Position numbers and translations under genes: made by a program
Shown: piece after piece, positions 32,895 to 41,127 of the stretch
Position numbering within the stretch: position 1 is the stretch's first letter
Layout: each line of letters opens with the position of its first letter
The notes under the pieces: model-generated
Told to the model about the DNA's origin: nothing
The model's database searches: none
What the model saw: the letters and a program-made list of their open reading frames with translations, nothing else
Source: SYIM01 sp039800205
Lineage (GTDB): Bacteria; Pseudomonadota; Gammaproteobacteria; Burkholderiales; Burkholderiaceae_E
Assembly (NCBI GenBank): GCA_039800205.1
Contig: JBDLRB010000049.1
Span: forward strand, 1 to 64,000
Length of the DNA: 64,000 bases
Direction of reading: 5' to 3'

Positions 32895-34277
32895 CTATCC
32901 CGTCACTCGCGCGATCGACTCGCCGCAGATCAAGCCCAGCCCGAAGGATTGCGCGAGCCCGTTGCCCGGTAGATAGCCGGCGCCGCCGATCCCCGAGATG
33001 GATGCGGCCGCTCCGCCCGCGGCATAGAGGCCGGGAATCGGCTGGCCGACTGCATTCACGACTCGGCCCATCGTGTCCACCCGCAGGCCGCCCTGCGTGT
33101 GGGCCAGCGCACCGGTCACCCACGCTGCGCGCAGGGGCGCCTGCAAGGCCGGGCCGAAGCGCTTTCGGCCCATCTCCGGATCGTTGCCGGCCGCGACGTA
33201 CCCGGCAAAATCGGCGAAGGTTTTCGCGAAGACAGCGGGGTCGATATCGAACAGTCGCGCGAGCGCCTCGGGGCTGTCGGCCTCTTTGACATGACCCGCC
33301 TCGCAGGCTTCCCGATAGGGGCCCTGGCGCGAAGCGATTTCGTGAACACGCTGATCGAACACCTCGAGCGCGACGCCACCAGGTTGTGCCAGCACGAACG
33401 CGCCCAGCTCTGACGGACCGATGTCCTCTGCGATAAATCGACGGCCGGTCTTGTTGACCATGAAGGCACCGAGCGACGGGAGCGCCATCCCCAGTCGGGT
33501 CTTGCCGCCCGGGTTGACGTGGCCTTGACCCTGATAGCCCTGCATGAAGGCCACATCGGCACCCAAGTCGCGCGCCCAGACGACCGAGCAGCCATCATTG
33601 GCACCCGCCCCGATATGCATCGCACCCGCCATGTCCGGGATGTACTGAGCCAGCAGTTCCGGGTTACTCGCGAATCCTCCTGTGGCAAGCAGGACGCTCG
33701 CTGCCCGGAAATCCCGCACTTCGCCTCCGACTCGGGCCTGCACACCGGTCACACGCCCAGCGTCACTCAGTAAGCCCACGCCTTCGGCATCGGCAAGTAG
33801 CCGGATTCCGGGTTCGCGGCTTACAGCGTCCCGCAGCAATTGATGAAGTTCACGCCCACTTTCCTTGGGCGTCGCATGAATCCTGGGGATTGAATGCCCA
33901 GGGACCTGCAGATCGGGTAACCATTTGATCGGCAGCCCGATCTCGTCGATCAGAAAGTGAACGGCCGGCGCCGTTTGTCGCGCGATCGCATCCAGGATTG
34001 GTGGATCCACGATGCCTTCCGCCTTGGCCGTGACATCGGCTGCAAAACGCTCTGGGCTGTCGATCACCCCGGCCTCAGCCTGAAACCGGGTGCCAGCACC
34101 CGGGAACAGGCCGCCACTCACCAGCAAATTGGACGGCCCATTGAGATCGCGTTCGAGCAGCAGGACGGTGACCCCCCGGCGGGCGGCGACCAGCGCAGCA
34201 AACAGTCCGGCGGCGCCGGCGCCGACGATGATCGAGTGGGCATTGGGATCGGAACGAGCGGGTGCTTGATGGGTCAT
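32895..34277 (-). CDS. FAD-dependent oxidoreductase, fumarate reductase flavoprotein-like
   Basis: A 460-residue flavoprotein of the fumarate reductase/3-ketosteroid dehydrogenase superfamily. The dinucleotide-binding motif is HSIIVGAGAAGLFAALVAARRG (in parts) at about 15-35 with LLLERD ending the second strand, and ATGGFASNPELL and GLYAAGGAAASISGIGGAGYL (in parts) close the FAD site. No signal peptide is seen. The substrate is unknown. Its upstream side abuts the left copy of the ychF-end repeat 8 bp from the start codon, so its promoter now lies inside the toxin-antitoxin insert. Confidence 0.85.
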   Translation of the reverse strand: MTHQAPARSDPNAHSIIVGAGAAGLFAALVAARRGVTVLLLERDLNGPSNLLVSGGLFPGAGTRFQAEAGVIDSPERFAADVTAKAEGIVDPPILDAIARQTAPAVHFLIDEIGLPIKWLPDLQVPGHSIPRIHATPKESGRELHQLLRDAVSREPGIRLLADAEGVGLLSDAGRVTGVQARVGGEVRDFRAASVLLATGGFASNPELLAQYIPDMAGAMHIGAGANDGCSVVWARDLGADVAFMQGYQGQGHVNPGGKTRLGMALPSLGAFMVNKTGRRFIAEDIGPSELGAFVLAQPGGVALEVFDQRVHEIASRQGPYREACEAGHVKEADSPEALARLFDIDPAVFAKTFADFAGYVAAGNDPEMGRKRFGPALQAPLRAAWVTGALAHTQGGLRVDTMGRVVNAVGQPIPGLYAAGGAAASISGIGGAGYLPGNGLAQSFGLGLICGESIARVTG

Positions 34278-34588
34278 GGCGGAATCAGACGTTGAACCGG
34301 AAATGGAATTGGTAAGGGTTTGTTTTTATTCACAAACACCCGCCTCGGTGTCGAGACATGGATTATCCCATCGAAGCGTCGCTCACACCAGGCAGAGCGC
34401 CTCGCCCACAGTCTTTCGCCGGCGGGTGCGAATACCGCGGATCCCAACACAGAATCCGGAGTTCGTTGTAGACATGAAGGCTTTGCACTAGGCTGGACGG
34501 GATCCGCCGCTCGCAGGCTCGGACGGTGCGGCGCTTCCTGCTCGTGCGCGCCAAGGTGGGACGCATGAAATCCCGTTGCGGAACGACA
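34278..34588. other. Low-complexity-of-signal intergenic stretch upstream of the HEPN gene
   Basis: These 311 bases hold the left ychF-end repeat (34285-34305), an AT-rich hairpin GTTTGT/ACAAAC (34318-34337, loop TTTTATTC) and no recognisable gene on either strand. A long minus-strand open frame here has no domain I recognise. AAGGTGGGA before ATG 34565 may serve the HEPN gene. I see no convincing promoter. Confidence 0.5.
34285..34305. repeat. Left direct repeat, copy of the ychF 3' end
   Basis: Bases 34285-34302 are identical to 35398-35415, the last codons and stop of ychF; including three more bases the match is 20 of 21. Read on the minus strand this copy encodes HFRFNV and a stop, just as the real ychF end does. 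It marks the left side of the HEPN/MNT insert. Confidence 0.85.
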
Positions 34589-35002
34589 ATGGCCGAAGAC
34601 AAGATCGACCTGGGCCCACTTGAACGAGCGATCGATCGCTTGAGCGAAGGCTGGGATCGTTATCTGCGGGACACAAGTGACACACAAATCAGAGATGGAC
34701 TGATTCAACGGTTTGGATTCACCTATGAAATCAGCCACAAGATACTCAAGCGTTACCTGGAATCCGTTTCGGCGAACCCGGCAGTCTTTGACGAAATGAG
34801 TTTTCAGGATTTGATCCGGTCAGGCAATGAACAAAACCTGCTCCTGGGCGAATGGCGTGAATGGAGGCGCTACCGTGAGCTGCGATCCAAGACCAGTCAC
34901 ACCTATGATGAAACCACTGCGTTGGACGTCGTGGGCGGCATTGCGCCATTTCTCGCAGAGGCGCGCGCTCTGCGTGACCAACTCAAGGCGCGACTGGCAT
35001 GA
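34589..35002 (+). CDS. HEPN-domain toxin (HI0074/HepT-like) of an MNT/HEPN pair
   Basis: A 137-residue all-helical protein of the family annotated as nucleotidyltransferase substrate-binding protein. It carries the HEPN ribonuclease motif R-x4-H-x-Y as R99, H104, Y106 (RSKTSHTY). In characterised type VII systems HepT is an RNase whose motif tyrosine is AMPylated by MntA. MAEDKID at 34589 fits family starts; ATG 34565 has the better Shine-Dalgarno (AAGGTGG) and would add eight residues. Local GC is low (34681-34740 has 25 G/C of 60), unlike its neighbours, so it is probably acquired. It overlaps the MNT gene by 4 bp. Confidence 0.85.
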   Translation: MAEDKIDLGPLERAIDRLSEGWDRYLRDTSDTQIRDGLIQRFGFTYEISHKILKRYLESVSANPAVFDEMSFQDLIRSGNEQNLLLGEWREWRRYRELRSKTSHTYDETTALDVVGGIAPFLAEARALRDQLKARLA

Positions 35003-35328
35003 AGCGGAACATACCGCCGATCGAAATCGAGCCCGAGCACTGGGTCATCGTGCACGACACATTGCAAAAATATGTGCCGCAGTATGAGGTGTGGGCCTTT
35101 GGCTCCCGCGCGCGCGGCCAGGCCAAAAAATTTTCAGACCTGGATTTGGCGATCATGACGGACCGGCCGCTCACGCTGGATGTCAGTGCGGGTCTGCGTG
35201 ACGAGTTCTCCGAATCCGATCTGCCGTGGAAGGTGGATACCGTCGATTGGGCGTGTACCAGCGAGTCGTTCAGGGCGATCATCGAACGAGACAAGGTGGT
35301 GGTCAAGCGTTCGGGGGCGCTCGCCTGA
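34999..35328 (+). CDS. MNT-type minimal nucleotidyltransferase antitoxin (MntA-like)
   Basis: A 109-residue nucleotidyltransferase with the motif GS-x10-DxD: G35/S36, then D48 and D50 in FSDLDLAI, and a further acidic residue at D80 (WKVDTVD). This is the exact MntA layout; MntA neutralises its HEPN partner by AMPylation using ATP. ATG 34999 overlaps the toxin's TGA, so the two are translationally coupled. Confidence 0.85.
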   Translation: MKRNIPPIEIEPEHWVIVHDTLQKYVPQYEVWAFGSRARGQAKKFSDLDLAIMTDRPLTLDVSAGLRDEFSESDLPWKVDTVDWACTSESFRAIIERDKVVVKRSGALA

Positions 35329-35397
35329 CGCGGTGACGACAGACCCTCGGGGGGCGCGGGGCGCACGGCTTCAGCCCCGTGTCGGTACCCCCGACCG

Positions 35398-35418
35398 TCA
35401 GACGTTGAACCGGAAGTG
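35398..35418. repeat. Right direct repeat at the ychF 3' end
   Basis: This is the genuine ychF terminus including the stop codon. It is repeated in the same orientation at 34285-34305, 1.1 kb away, with the HEPN/MNT pair between the copies. Confidence 0.85.
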
Positions 35419-36492
35419 CATCACGTCGCCATCCTTGAGGACATAGTCCTTGCCCTCCAGCCGCATCTTGCCCTTTTCCTTGGCGCCCGTTTCGCCCTTG
35501 CACGCGACGTAATCGTCAAACGCGATGGTCTCGGCCCGGATGAAGCCGCGTTCGAAATCCGTATGGATCACACCGGCCGCCTGCGGGGCGGTGGCGCCAA
35601 CGCGAACGGTCCAGGCGCGCACTTCTTTCTCGCCCGCCGTGAAATAGGTCTGCAAGCCAAGCAGCTTGAAGGCCGCGCGGATCACCCGATTGAGCCCGGG
35701 CTCGCTCATGCCCATGTCGTCCAGGAAGACTTGCTTGTCCGCGTCATCCATATCTGCAATTTCGGCTTCGATCGCCGCGCAGACCGGCACGACGATCGAG
35801 CCCTCGCGCGCCGCCAGCGCACGCACGGCCTCAAGGTGTGGATTGTTTTCGAACCCATCATCGCGCACGTTGGCGACATACATCGCGGGCTTTGCGGTGA
35901 TCAGGCACAGCGGACGAATGAGGGCCTTTTCCTCTTCATAGAGGTCCAGCGAGCGGACGGGTCGTGCCTCATTGAGCACGGCCATACACTTCTCAAGCAC
36001 GGGTACCAGGCGCTGGGCGTCCTTGTCGCCGCCGGCGCGCGCGACCTTGGAATAGCGGACCAGTGCCTTGTCGACCGTTACGAGATCCGCGAGCGCGAGC
36101 TCGGTATTGATGATCTCGATATCCGACAAGGGATCGACCCGACCGCTGACGTGCACTACATTGCCATCTTCGAAACAACGCACGACATGTGCGATCGCGT
36201 CGGTTTCCCGAATATTGGCGAGAAACTGGTTGCCCAGGCCTTCTCCCTTGGACGCGCCCGCAACCAGTCCAGCGATATCAACGAATTCAACGGTCGCGGA
36301 CAATACCTTTTGCGGTTTGACGATATCGGCCAGGGCCTGCAGCCGCGGATCGGGGACCTCGACAATGCCGACGTTGGGCTCGATCGTGCAAAAGGGATAG
36401 TTCTCGGCCGCAATCCCCGCCTTGGTCAGCGCATTGAACAGAGTGGACTTACCGACGTTGGGCAGCCCAACGATACCGACCTGGAGGCTCAT
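35398..36492 (-). CDS. ychF: Redox-regulated ATPase YchF (OLA1 family)
   Basis: A 364-residue P-loop protein of the Obg-related group that binds ribosomes and hydrolyses ATP in preference to GTP. G1 is GLPNVGKST (9-17), with the G2/G3 region in CTIEPNVGIVEVPD and VEFVDIAGLVAGASKGEGLG (in parts), a coiled-coil insert and a C-terminal TGS domain ending VMHFRFNV. AAGGA precedes the start. It belongs with pth and rplY, from which a 5'-nucleotidase gene on the other strand separates it here. Confidence 0.96.
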   Translation of the reverse strand: MSLQVGIVGLPNVGKSTLFNALTKAGIAAENYPFCTIEPNVGIVEVPDPRLQALADIVKPQKVLSATVEFVDIAGLVAGASKGEGLGNQFLANIRETDAIAHVVRCFEDGNVVHVSGRVDPLSDIEIINTELALADLVTVDKALVRYSKVARAGGDKDAQRLVPVLEKCMAVLNEARPVRSLDLYEEEKALIRPLCLITAKPAMYVANVRDDGFENNPHLEAVRALAAREGSIVVPVCAAIEAEIADMDDADKQVFLDDMGMSEPGLNRVIRAAFKLLGLQTYFTAGEKEVRAWTVRVGATAPQAAGVIHTDFERGFIRAETIAFDDYVACKGETGAKEKGKMRLEGKDYVLKDGDVMHFRFNV

Positions 36493-36594
36493 TTGACGTC
36501 CTTGCTGGGAAACGGAGGAGCGTCAACATAGCGGGCCCGGGCGAGCGGGTCAAACGGAGACGCGTTCCCGGCCGGTGCTGTTAAGCTGTCGACT

Positions 36595-37533
36595 ATGGCT
36601 GCGTCGCTGGATGGCAAATTGGTCGTCGCGATTTCTTCGCGCGCGGTGTTTGATTTCGAAGAAGAAAATCGCGTCTTCGAGGGCGGCGATGCGCAGACCT
36701 ACATGGCGATCCAGCGCACCCGTCTCGAAGCTCCCGCCCCGCCGGGCGTCGCTCATGCGCTGGTCAAGAAATTACTGACCTTCGATCCGCCGGACTGTCC
36801 GCCGCAGGACCGCCGGGTCGAAGTGGTGGTCCTCTCGCGTAACGATCCGGTCAGCGGGCTGCGGGTCTTTCGCTCGGCCCGTCACCAGGGGCTGCGGCTC
36901 GAACGCGGCGTGTTCACCAGTGGTCGCACGCCCTGGCCGTATCTCAGCCCGCTGAAGGCCAACCTGTTTCTGTCTGTCAATACCGACGATGTACGGGCCG
37001 CGCTCGCTGCGGGGTTTCCGGCGGCGCGCGTCTACCCCGAGTCCGTCAAGGCTTCGGAGTCGCATCCCGAAGAAATCCGGATTGCCTTCGACGGCGATGC
37101 GGTGCTTTTTTCCGACGAATCCGAGCGGGTCTTTCAGGCGAACGGCCTGGCCGCATTTCAACGTCATGAGGCCGATCGGGCCGAACACCCGTTGCCGCCC
37201 GGCCCCTTCAAGCCCCTGCTCGAATCCCTCCACCGTCTGCAGGCCCGCGCGAGCGGGCCAGGGGCCATGCGAATTCGAACCGCCCTGGTCACGGCACGCA
37301 GCGCGCCCGCCCACGAGCGGGCGATCCGAACGCTGATGGCCTGGGGCGTGGGCGTGGACGAAGCGATGTTCCTGGGGGGCTTGGGCAAAGGCCCTTTTCT
37401 TGCGCAGTTCGAGCCCGATTTCTTTTTTGATGACCAGACCGGCCATGTGCAATCGGCGGCCCAATTCGGGCCGGCGGGTCATGTGCCGGCTGGGGTGGCC
37501 AACGAAGTTCCGACCGCGGGTGGCTCGGCGTAA
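36595..37533 (+). CDS. Cytosolic 5'-nucleotidase (cN-I-like family)
   Basis: A 312-residue protein of the bacterial 5'-nucleotidase family with LVVAISSRAVFDFEEEN near the N-terminus, VVLSRNDPVSGLRVFRS, and the HAD-like IAFDGDAVLFSDESE and FFFDDQTGH elements. It should dephosphorylate nucleoside monophosphates. ATG 36595 has no clear Shine-Dalgarno. It is the only plus-strand gene within a minus-strand block of translation and nucleotide genes. Confidence 0.85.
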   Translation: MAASLDGKLVVAISSRAVFDFEEENRVFEGGDAQTYMAIQRTRLEAPAPPGVAHALVKKLLTFDPPDCPPQDRRVEVVVLSRNDPVSGLRVFRSARHQGLRLERGVFTSGRTPWPYLSPLKANLFLSVNTDDVRAALAAGFPAARVYPESVKASESHPEEIRIAFDGDAVLFSDESERVFQANGLAAFQRHEADRAEHPLPPGPFKPLLESLHRLQARASGPGAMRIRTALVTARSAPAHERAIRTLMAWGVGVDEAMFLGGLGKGPFLAQFEPDFFFDDQTGHVQSAAQFGPAGHVPAGVANEVPTAGGSA

Positions 37534-37622
37534 CGCTGTCTGGTTCGCGTCAAGGGCGCGCGAGTCCGCCAGGCGGTGTGCCCGAGCGGGGACGGCCGAT
37601 GGTCAGGAGCTCAGGCAGAGCG

Positions 37623-38213
37623 TCAGGCGCCCGTATGCAGTCGATGCATCGCCTGCTCGGTTCGACCGGCGACCATGTCATCGATGATTGCGATCGATCG
37701 GTCGATCGCTTCGTCGATCGCAGCCCGCTCTTCGCGGCTGGGCCGATGCAGTACAAAATCGATCACGGCCTGTTCGAGCAACAGCGTACGCGGGTGACCA
37801 ATGCCCAGCCGTATTCGCCAGAAGCTTGCAGAGCCCAGCCGTGCCTGGATGTCTTTCAGACCGTTATGGCCGGCCGGGCTGCCGCCCAGCTTGGCCTTGA
37901 CGGTGCCCGGCATCAGATCCAGCTCATCGTGAACAATCAGAATCGATTCGGGCGGTATGCGATAAAAGCCCGCAAGCGCTGCGACGGCCTGACCCGAGCG
38001 ATTCATGAAGGTTGAGGGCTTCAGCAGCCAGACGGACTCACCGCCGATCAACACGCGGGCGGTCGCGCCGGAGAATTTGGCTTGCTGAGTGAAGGACGCC
38101 GAGCCGCGCGCGGCGAGCCGATCGACGAACCAGAAGCCCGCGTTGTGGCGGGTTTCGTCGTACTGAGGCCCGATGTTGCCCAGGCCTGCAATCAGGCGAA
38201 TCCCGAGGCTCAC
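37623..38213 (-). CDS. pth: Peptidyl-tRNA hydrolase
   Basis: The 196-residue enzyme recycles tRNA from dropped-off peptidyl-tRNA. The N-terminal signature is GLGNIGPQYDETRHNAG with N13 and catalytic H23; PSTFMNRSGQAV and VHDELDLMPG follow. The usual GNPG reads GNIG. It follows rplY 78 bp downstream, the standard order. Confidence 0.95.
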   Translation of the reverse strand: MSLGIRLIAGLGNIGPQYDETRHNAGFWFVDRLAARGSASFTQQAKFSGATARVLIGGESVWLLKPSTFMNRSGQAVAALAGFYRIPPESILIVHDELDLMPGTVKAKLGGSPAGHNGLKDIQARLGSASFWRIRLGIGHPRTLLLEQAVIDFVLHRPSREERAAIDEAIDRSIAIIDDMVAGRTEQAMHRLHTGA

Positions 38214-38248
38214 AGTCAGTTCGTCTTTCGGGGTGAGTCAGCGACCTG

Positions 38249-38283
38249 GGGCTGGGAGCGCCTGATCACGGCGGCCCCAGCCC
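38249..38283 (-). terminator. Intercistronic hairpin between rplY and pth
   Basis: GGGCTGGG (38249-38256) pairs perfectly with CCCAGCCC (38276-38283), and an inner GCGCC/GGCGG extends the stem. No U run follows on the minus strand, so it may attenuate or protect mRNA rather than terminate. Confidence 0.4.
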
Positions 38284-38291
38284 GGGGCGGA

Positions 38292-38915
38292 TTACTTCTT
38301 GCCGCCTTTTCCACCCTTGGCCGCAGGGGCCGCTGCGGCGGCAGGAGCTTCTTCGGCCGCCTGGACCGTGACGGTCACCAGTACCGGGTTTTCACGACCC
38401 CGCAAGACGGGCGAGACGCCAGCCGGGAATGCGATGTCGCGAATATGCAGGGGCTTGCCGGCTTCGAGGCTGGACAGGTCGACCGCGATGAAGCTGGGTA
38501 GATCCTTGGGCAGGCAGGTGATGTCGATCTCGGTCACCACATGGCTGACCGTACCCCCGGATTGCTTGACCGCAGGCGAGTTTTCCTGACCGCTGAAATG
38601 CAGTGGCACCCGCATGTGAATGGGCTCGTCGGCCGAGACCCGTTGAAAATCGATGTGCATGACAAGGGGTTTGTACGGATGCCACTGAACATCACGCAAC
38701 AAGACCTGCTCGGGCTGGCCATCGAGCTCCATGTCGAGCACGGACGAGTGAAATCCCTCGACGCGCAGGGCGTGGTAGAGCGGGTTGTGGTCCAGCGAAA
38801 TCGGGGTCGGCGCCGACTTGCCGCCGTAGATGATTCCGGGGACCTTCTGGTCTCGGCGCAGTCGGCGGCTCGCACCCGATCCTTGCGCCTGTCTGGTTTG
38901 GGCAACGACTTTCAT
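38292..38915 (-). CDS. rplY: 50S ribosomal protein L25 / general stress protein Ctc
   Basis: A 207-residue two-domain L25 (Ctc/TL5 type). The 5S rRNA-binding domain begins MKVVAQTRQAQGSGASRRLR with KVPGIIYGGK; the C-terminal beta domain contains VHIDFQRVSADEPIHMRVPL and ends in an Ala/Lys/Gly-rich tail. It is longer than the 94-residue E. coli L25, as usual in Betaproteobacteria. It follows prs behind a terminator hairpin. Confidence 0.95.
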   Translation of the reverse strand: MKVVAQTRQAQGSGASRRLRRDQKVPGIIYGGKSAPTPISLDHNPLYHALRVEGFHSSVLDMELDGQPEQVLLRDVQWHPYKPLVMHIDFQRVSADEPIHMRVPLHFSGQENSPAVKQSGGTVSHVVTEIDITCLPKDLPSFIAVDLSSLEAGKPLHIRDIAFPAGVSPVLRGRENPVLVTVTVQAAEEAPAAAAAPAAKGGKGGKK

Positions 38916-38985
38916 CGCGCACTCCTTTCGTTGAAGGCGTTGTGCCTTCGTGATCCCAGCGTCCGCGACCAGACAACCGGGCGTT

Positions 38986-39019
38986 GAAAAAGCCCGATCA
39001 GTCCGAAGCCTGACGGGCT
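38986..39019 (-). terminator. Rho-independent terminator after prs
   Basis: On the minus strand AGCCCGTCAG pairs with CTGATCGGGCT (one bulge, 8-base loop) and is followed by TTTTC. It lies between prs and rplY, so rplY must be expressed by read-through or its own promoter. Confidence 0.85.
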
Positions 39020-39035
39020 GCCTGAATACAGGGAA

Positions 39036-39995
39036 TCAGTCGACGAACAGCGACGACACCGAGTCGGCGCGATTGATTCGCAGAATGGTTTCCGCAAAGA
39101 GCTGCGCGCAGGACAGGACGCGAATCTTGCCGCACGCCGCAGCCGCGGGCGACAGCGGAATGGTGTCAACGACAATGAGTTCGTCGATGGCCGGCCCGGC
39201 GACCCGCTCGACCGCGGAACCCGACAGGACAGGGTGCGTACAGTAGGCGAGTACCCGCCGCGCGCCCCGATCCTTCAGCGCAGCCGCTGCCTTGACCAGG
39301 GTATTGGCCGTATCGACGATGTCGTCCATGATCACGCAGGTTCGACCCGAGACATCGCCGATGATGTTCATGACCTCGGCAACATTGGCCTTCGGGCGAC
39401 GCTTGTCGATGATCGCGAGATCACAGTCGAGACGCTTGGCGAGTGCCCGCGCACGCACCACCCCACCGACATCGGGCGAGACGACGATCAGGTCGTCGTA
39501 GGGCGCCTTGTGCAGATCGGCAAGGAGCAGGGGCGCCGCGTAGATGTTGTCGACCGGGATGTCGAAGAAGCCCTGGATCTGATCGGCGTGCAAATCCATG
39601 GTGAGCACACGATCGACCCCAGCCGTCTGCAGCATATTGGCGACCACCTTGGCGCTGATGGCCACGCGTGTGGACCGAACCCGCCGATCCTGACGCGCGT
39701 ATCCGAAATACGGCAGCGCAGCGGTAATTCGACCCGCCGACGCGCGCTTCAGGGCATCGACCATGATCATGACTTCCATCAGGTTGTCATTGGTCGGCGA
39801 GCAGGTGGATTGGACGACGAAAACGTCTTTTCCCCGGACGTTTTCGAGAATTTCCACCATGACCTCGCCGTCAGAAAACTGGCCGACTGTCGCGCGGCCC
39901 AGCGAGATGTGCAGATGGTGGGCGATGTCCGTCGCCAAGCGGGGATTGGCATTGCCCGTGAAGACCATCAGGCCTTCCGGCGAAAGCGACTCCAT
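39036..39995 (-). CDS. prs: Ribose-phosphate pyrophosphokinase
   Basis: A 319-residue enzyme that makes PRPP from ribose 5-phosphate and ATP for nucleotide, histidine and tryptophan synthesis. Marks are GLMVFTGNANPRLA, VGQFSDGEVMVEI, STCSPTNDNLMEVMIMVDAL (in parts), YARQDRRVRSTRVAI, DLHADQIQGFFDIPVDN and the PRPP loop VIMDDIVDTANTL. ATG 39995 gives the usual family length; in-frame ATG 40019 and TTG 40052 would add up to 19 residues. Confidence 0.94.
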   Translation of the reverse strand: MESLSPEGLMVFTGNANPRLATDIAHHLHISLGRATVGQFSDGEVMVEILENVRGKDVFVVQSTCSPTNDNLMEVMIMVDALKRASAGRITAALPYFGYARQDRRVRSTRVAISAKVVANMLQTAGVDRVLTMDLHADQIQGFFDIPVDNIYAAPLLLADLHKAPYDDLIVVSPDVGGVVRARALAKRLDCDLAIIDKRRPKANVAEVMNIIGDVSGRTCVIMDDIVDTANTLVKAAAALKDRGARRVLAYCTHPVLSGSAVERVAGPAIDELIVVDTIPLSPAAAACGKIRVLSCAQLFAETILRINRADSVSSLFVD

Positions 39996-40073
39996 GGATC
40001 GACGCGGTCCCGGCAGCATGTCAGCGCTCGCAGCAGTCAGAGTGTGCGCCAAAGAGGCGAAATACGGGTGGTT

Positions 40074-40150
40074 TGGCTGGGGAGGTAGGATTCGAACCCA
40101 CGCATGCCGGAATCAAAATCCGGTGCCTTGACCAACTTGGCGACTCCCCA
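40074..40150 (-). tRNA. tRNA-Gln (anticodon TTG)
   Basis: On the minus strand the acceptor TGGGGAG pairs with CTCCCCA, the anticodon stem CCGGA/TCCGG encloses TTTTGAT with anticodon TTG, and the T arm is GTGGG-TTCGAAT-CCTAC. The discriminator G and an encoded CCA end the gene. It lies between ispE and prs, a conserved Betaproteobacterial position, and is probably processed from their shared transcript. Confidence 0.97.
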
Positions 40151-40162
40151 AACGTATCTCGA

Positions 40163-41083
40163 TCAACCCGACCTGATGCCGTGCCGTGCTGACAAAGCCC
40201 ATTCCCGAAGCGGGTGCGTCTCGATTGACCGGACCGACCAGACCCGCATCGAACGAGCGGCAGGCAGCGCCTTGACCCCACGAACAATGCATTCGGCCTG
40301 ACGATCTTCTTCAACCGGCACAAATACGCAGGACCCCGAGCCTGTCATCCTTGCATGCGAGGCATCAAGCCCGGTTGCCTGAGTGACCCTGCACAGCATG
40401 CTGAGCGAGGTTTGTACATCGGGCTGCAAGCGAAAAACGACATTCTGGAGATCGTTGCGCCCGGAAAAGACGCGATCACCTCGTGAAAGACCGAAGATTT
40501 TGATGGGTTTCGTATCACGTGTCAATTCGGGGGCCGAGAACACCGCTGCCGTTGCGACCGCCGTCGCCGGCGCGAGCAGCGCGAATGCGCGTCGGGGTTG
40601 CGGGCAATTCTGGAGCCGCTCGCCCACACCGGTCGCGTAGGCGGTCCGCCCGAAAATGAAGAACGGGACGTCCGCACCGAGCTCGAGCCCAATCTGCATC
40701 AACTCACGGCGCGTGAGCGAGAGCCCCCACAGGCGATTGAGACCCATCAGCACGGTTGCGGCGTCGCTGCTGCCCCCGCCCAGCCCCCCCCCCATTGGAA
40801 TCCGCTTGTCGATTCGAATCGTGACACCCAGCCCGCAGCCGCTGCGCTGGGCAAGCAGTCGTGCGGCCCGAACCGTCAGGTCGTGTTCGACGGGCACGCC
40901 TTTCAGGGGGGTCTCGAGCAGGATTGTGCCGTCAGGACCCCGCTCGAGGTCGATCCGATCCGCCAGGTCGATGAGTTGAAAGACCGTTTCGAGCAAGTGA
41001 TAACCATCCGGGCGGCGTCCCGTCACATGCAGAAAGAGATTCAGCTTCGCTGGGGCCGGCAGATTGCGCAGGGCAGTGATCAT
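40163..41083 (-). CDS. ispE: 4-diphosphocytidyl-2-C-methyl-D-erythritol kinase
   Basis: A 306-residue GHMP kinase of the MEP isoprenoid pathway. It opens with PAPAKLNLFLHVTGRRPDGYH (in parts), has the ATP loop PMGGGLGGGSSDAA and ends with ARMTGSGSCVFV (motif III). ATG 41083 begins MITALRNLPAP; a longer frame would overlap lolB. It sits 44 bp after lolB. Confidence 0.94.
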   Translation of the reverse strand: MITALRNLPAPAKLNLFLHVTGRRPDGYHLLETVFQLIDLADRIDLERGPDGTILLETPLKGVPVEHDLTVRAARLLAQRSGCGLGVTIRIDKRIPMGGGLGGGSSDAATVLMGLNRLWGLSLTRRELMQIGLELGADVPFFIFGRTAYATGVGERLQNCPQPRRAFALLAPATAVATAAVFSAPELTRDTKPIKIFGLSRGDRVFSGRNDLQNVVFRLQPDVQTSLSMLCRVTQATGLDASHARMTGSGSCVFVPVEEDRQAECIVRGVKALPAARSMRVWSVRSIETHPLREWALSARHGIRSG

Positions 41084-41127
41084 GGGCGGGCGCTCGGGGC
41101 AATGGAAAGGCGGCTTGACCGTGCCGT

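Noticed and set aside
34274..34738. Minus-strand frame across the gap upstream of the HEPN gene
   Set aside because: No recognisable domain, overlaps the HEPN gene and the repeat; treated as chance.
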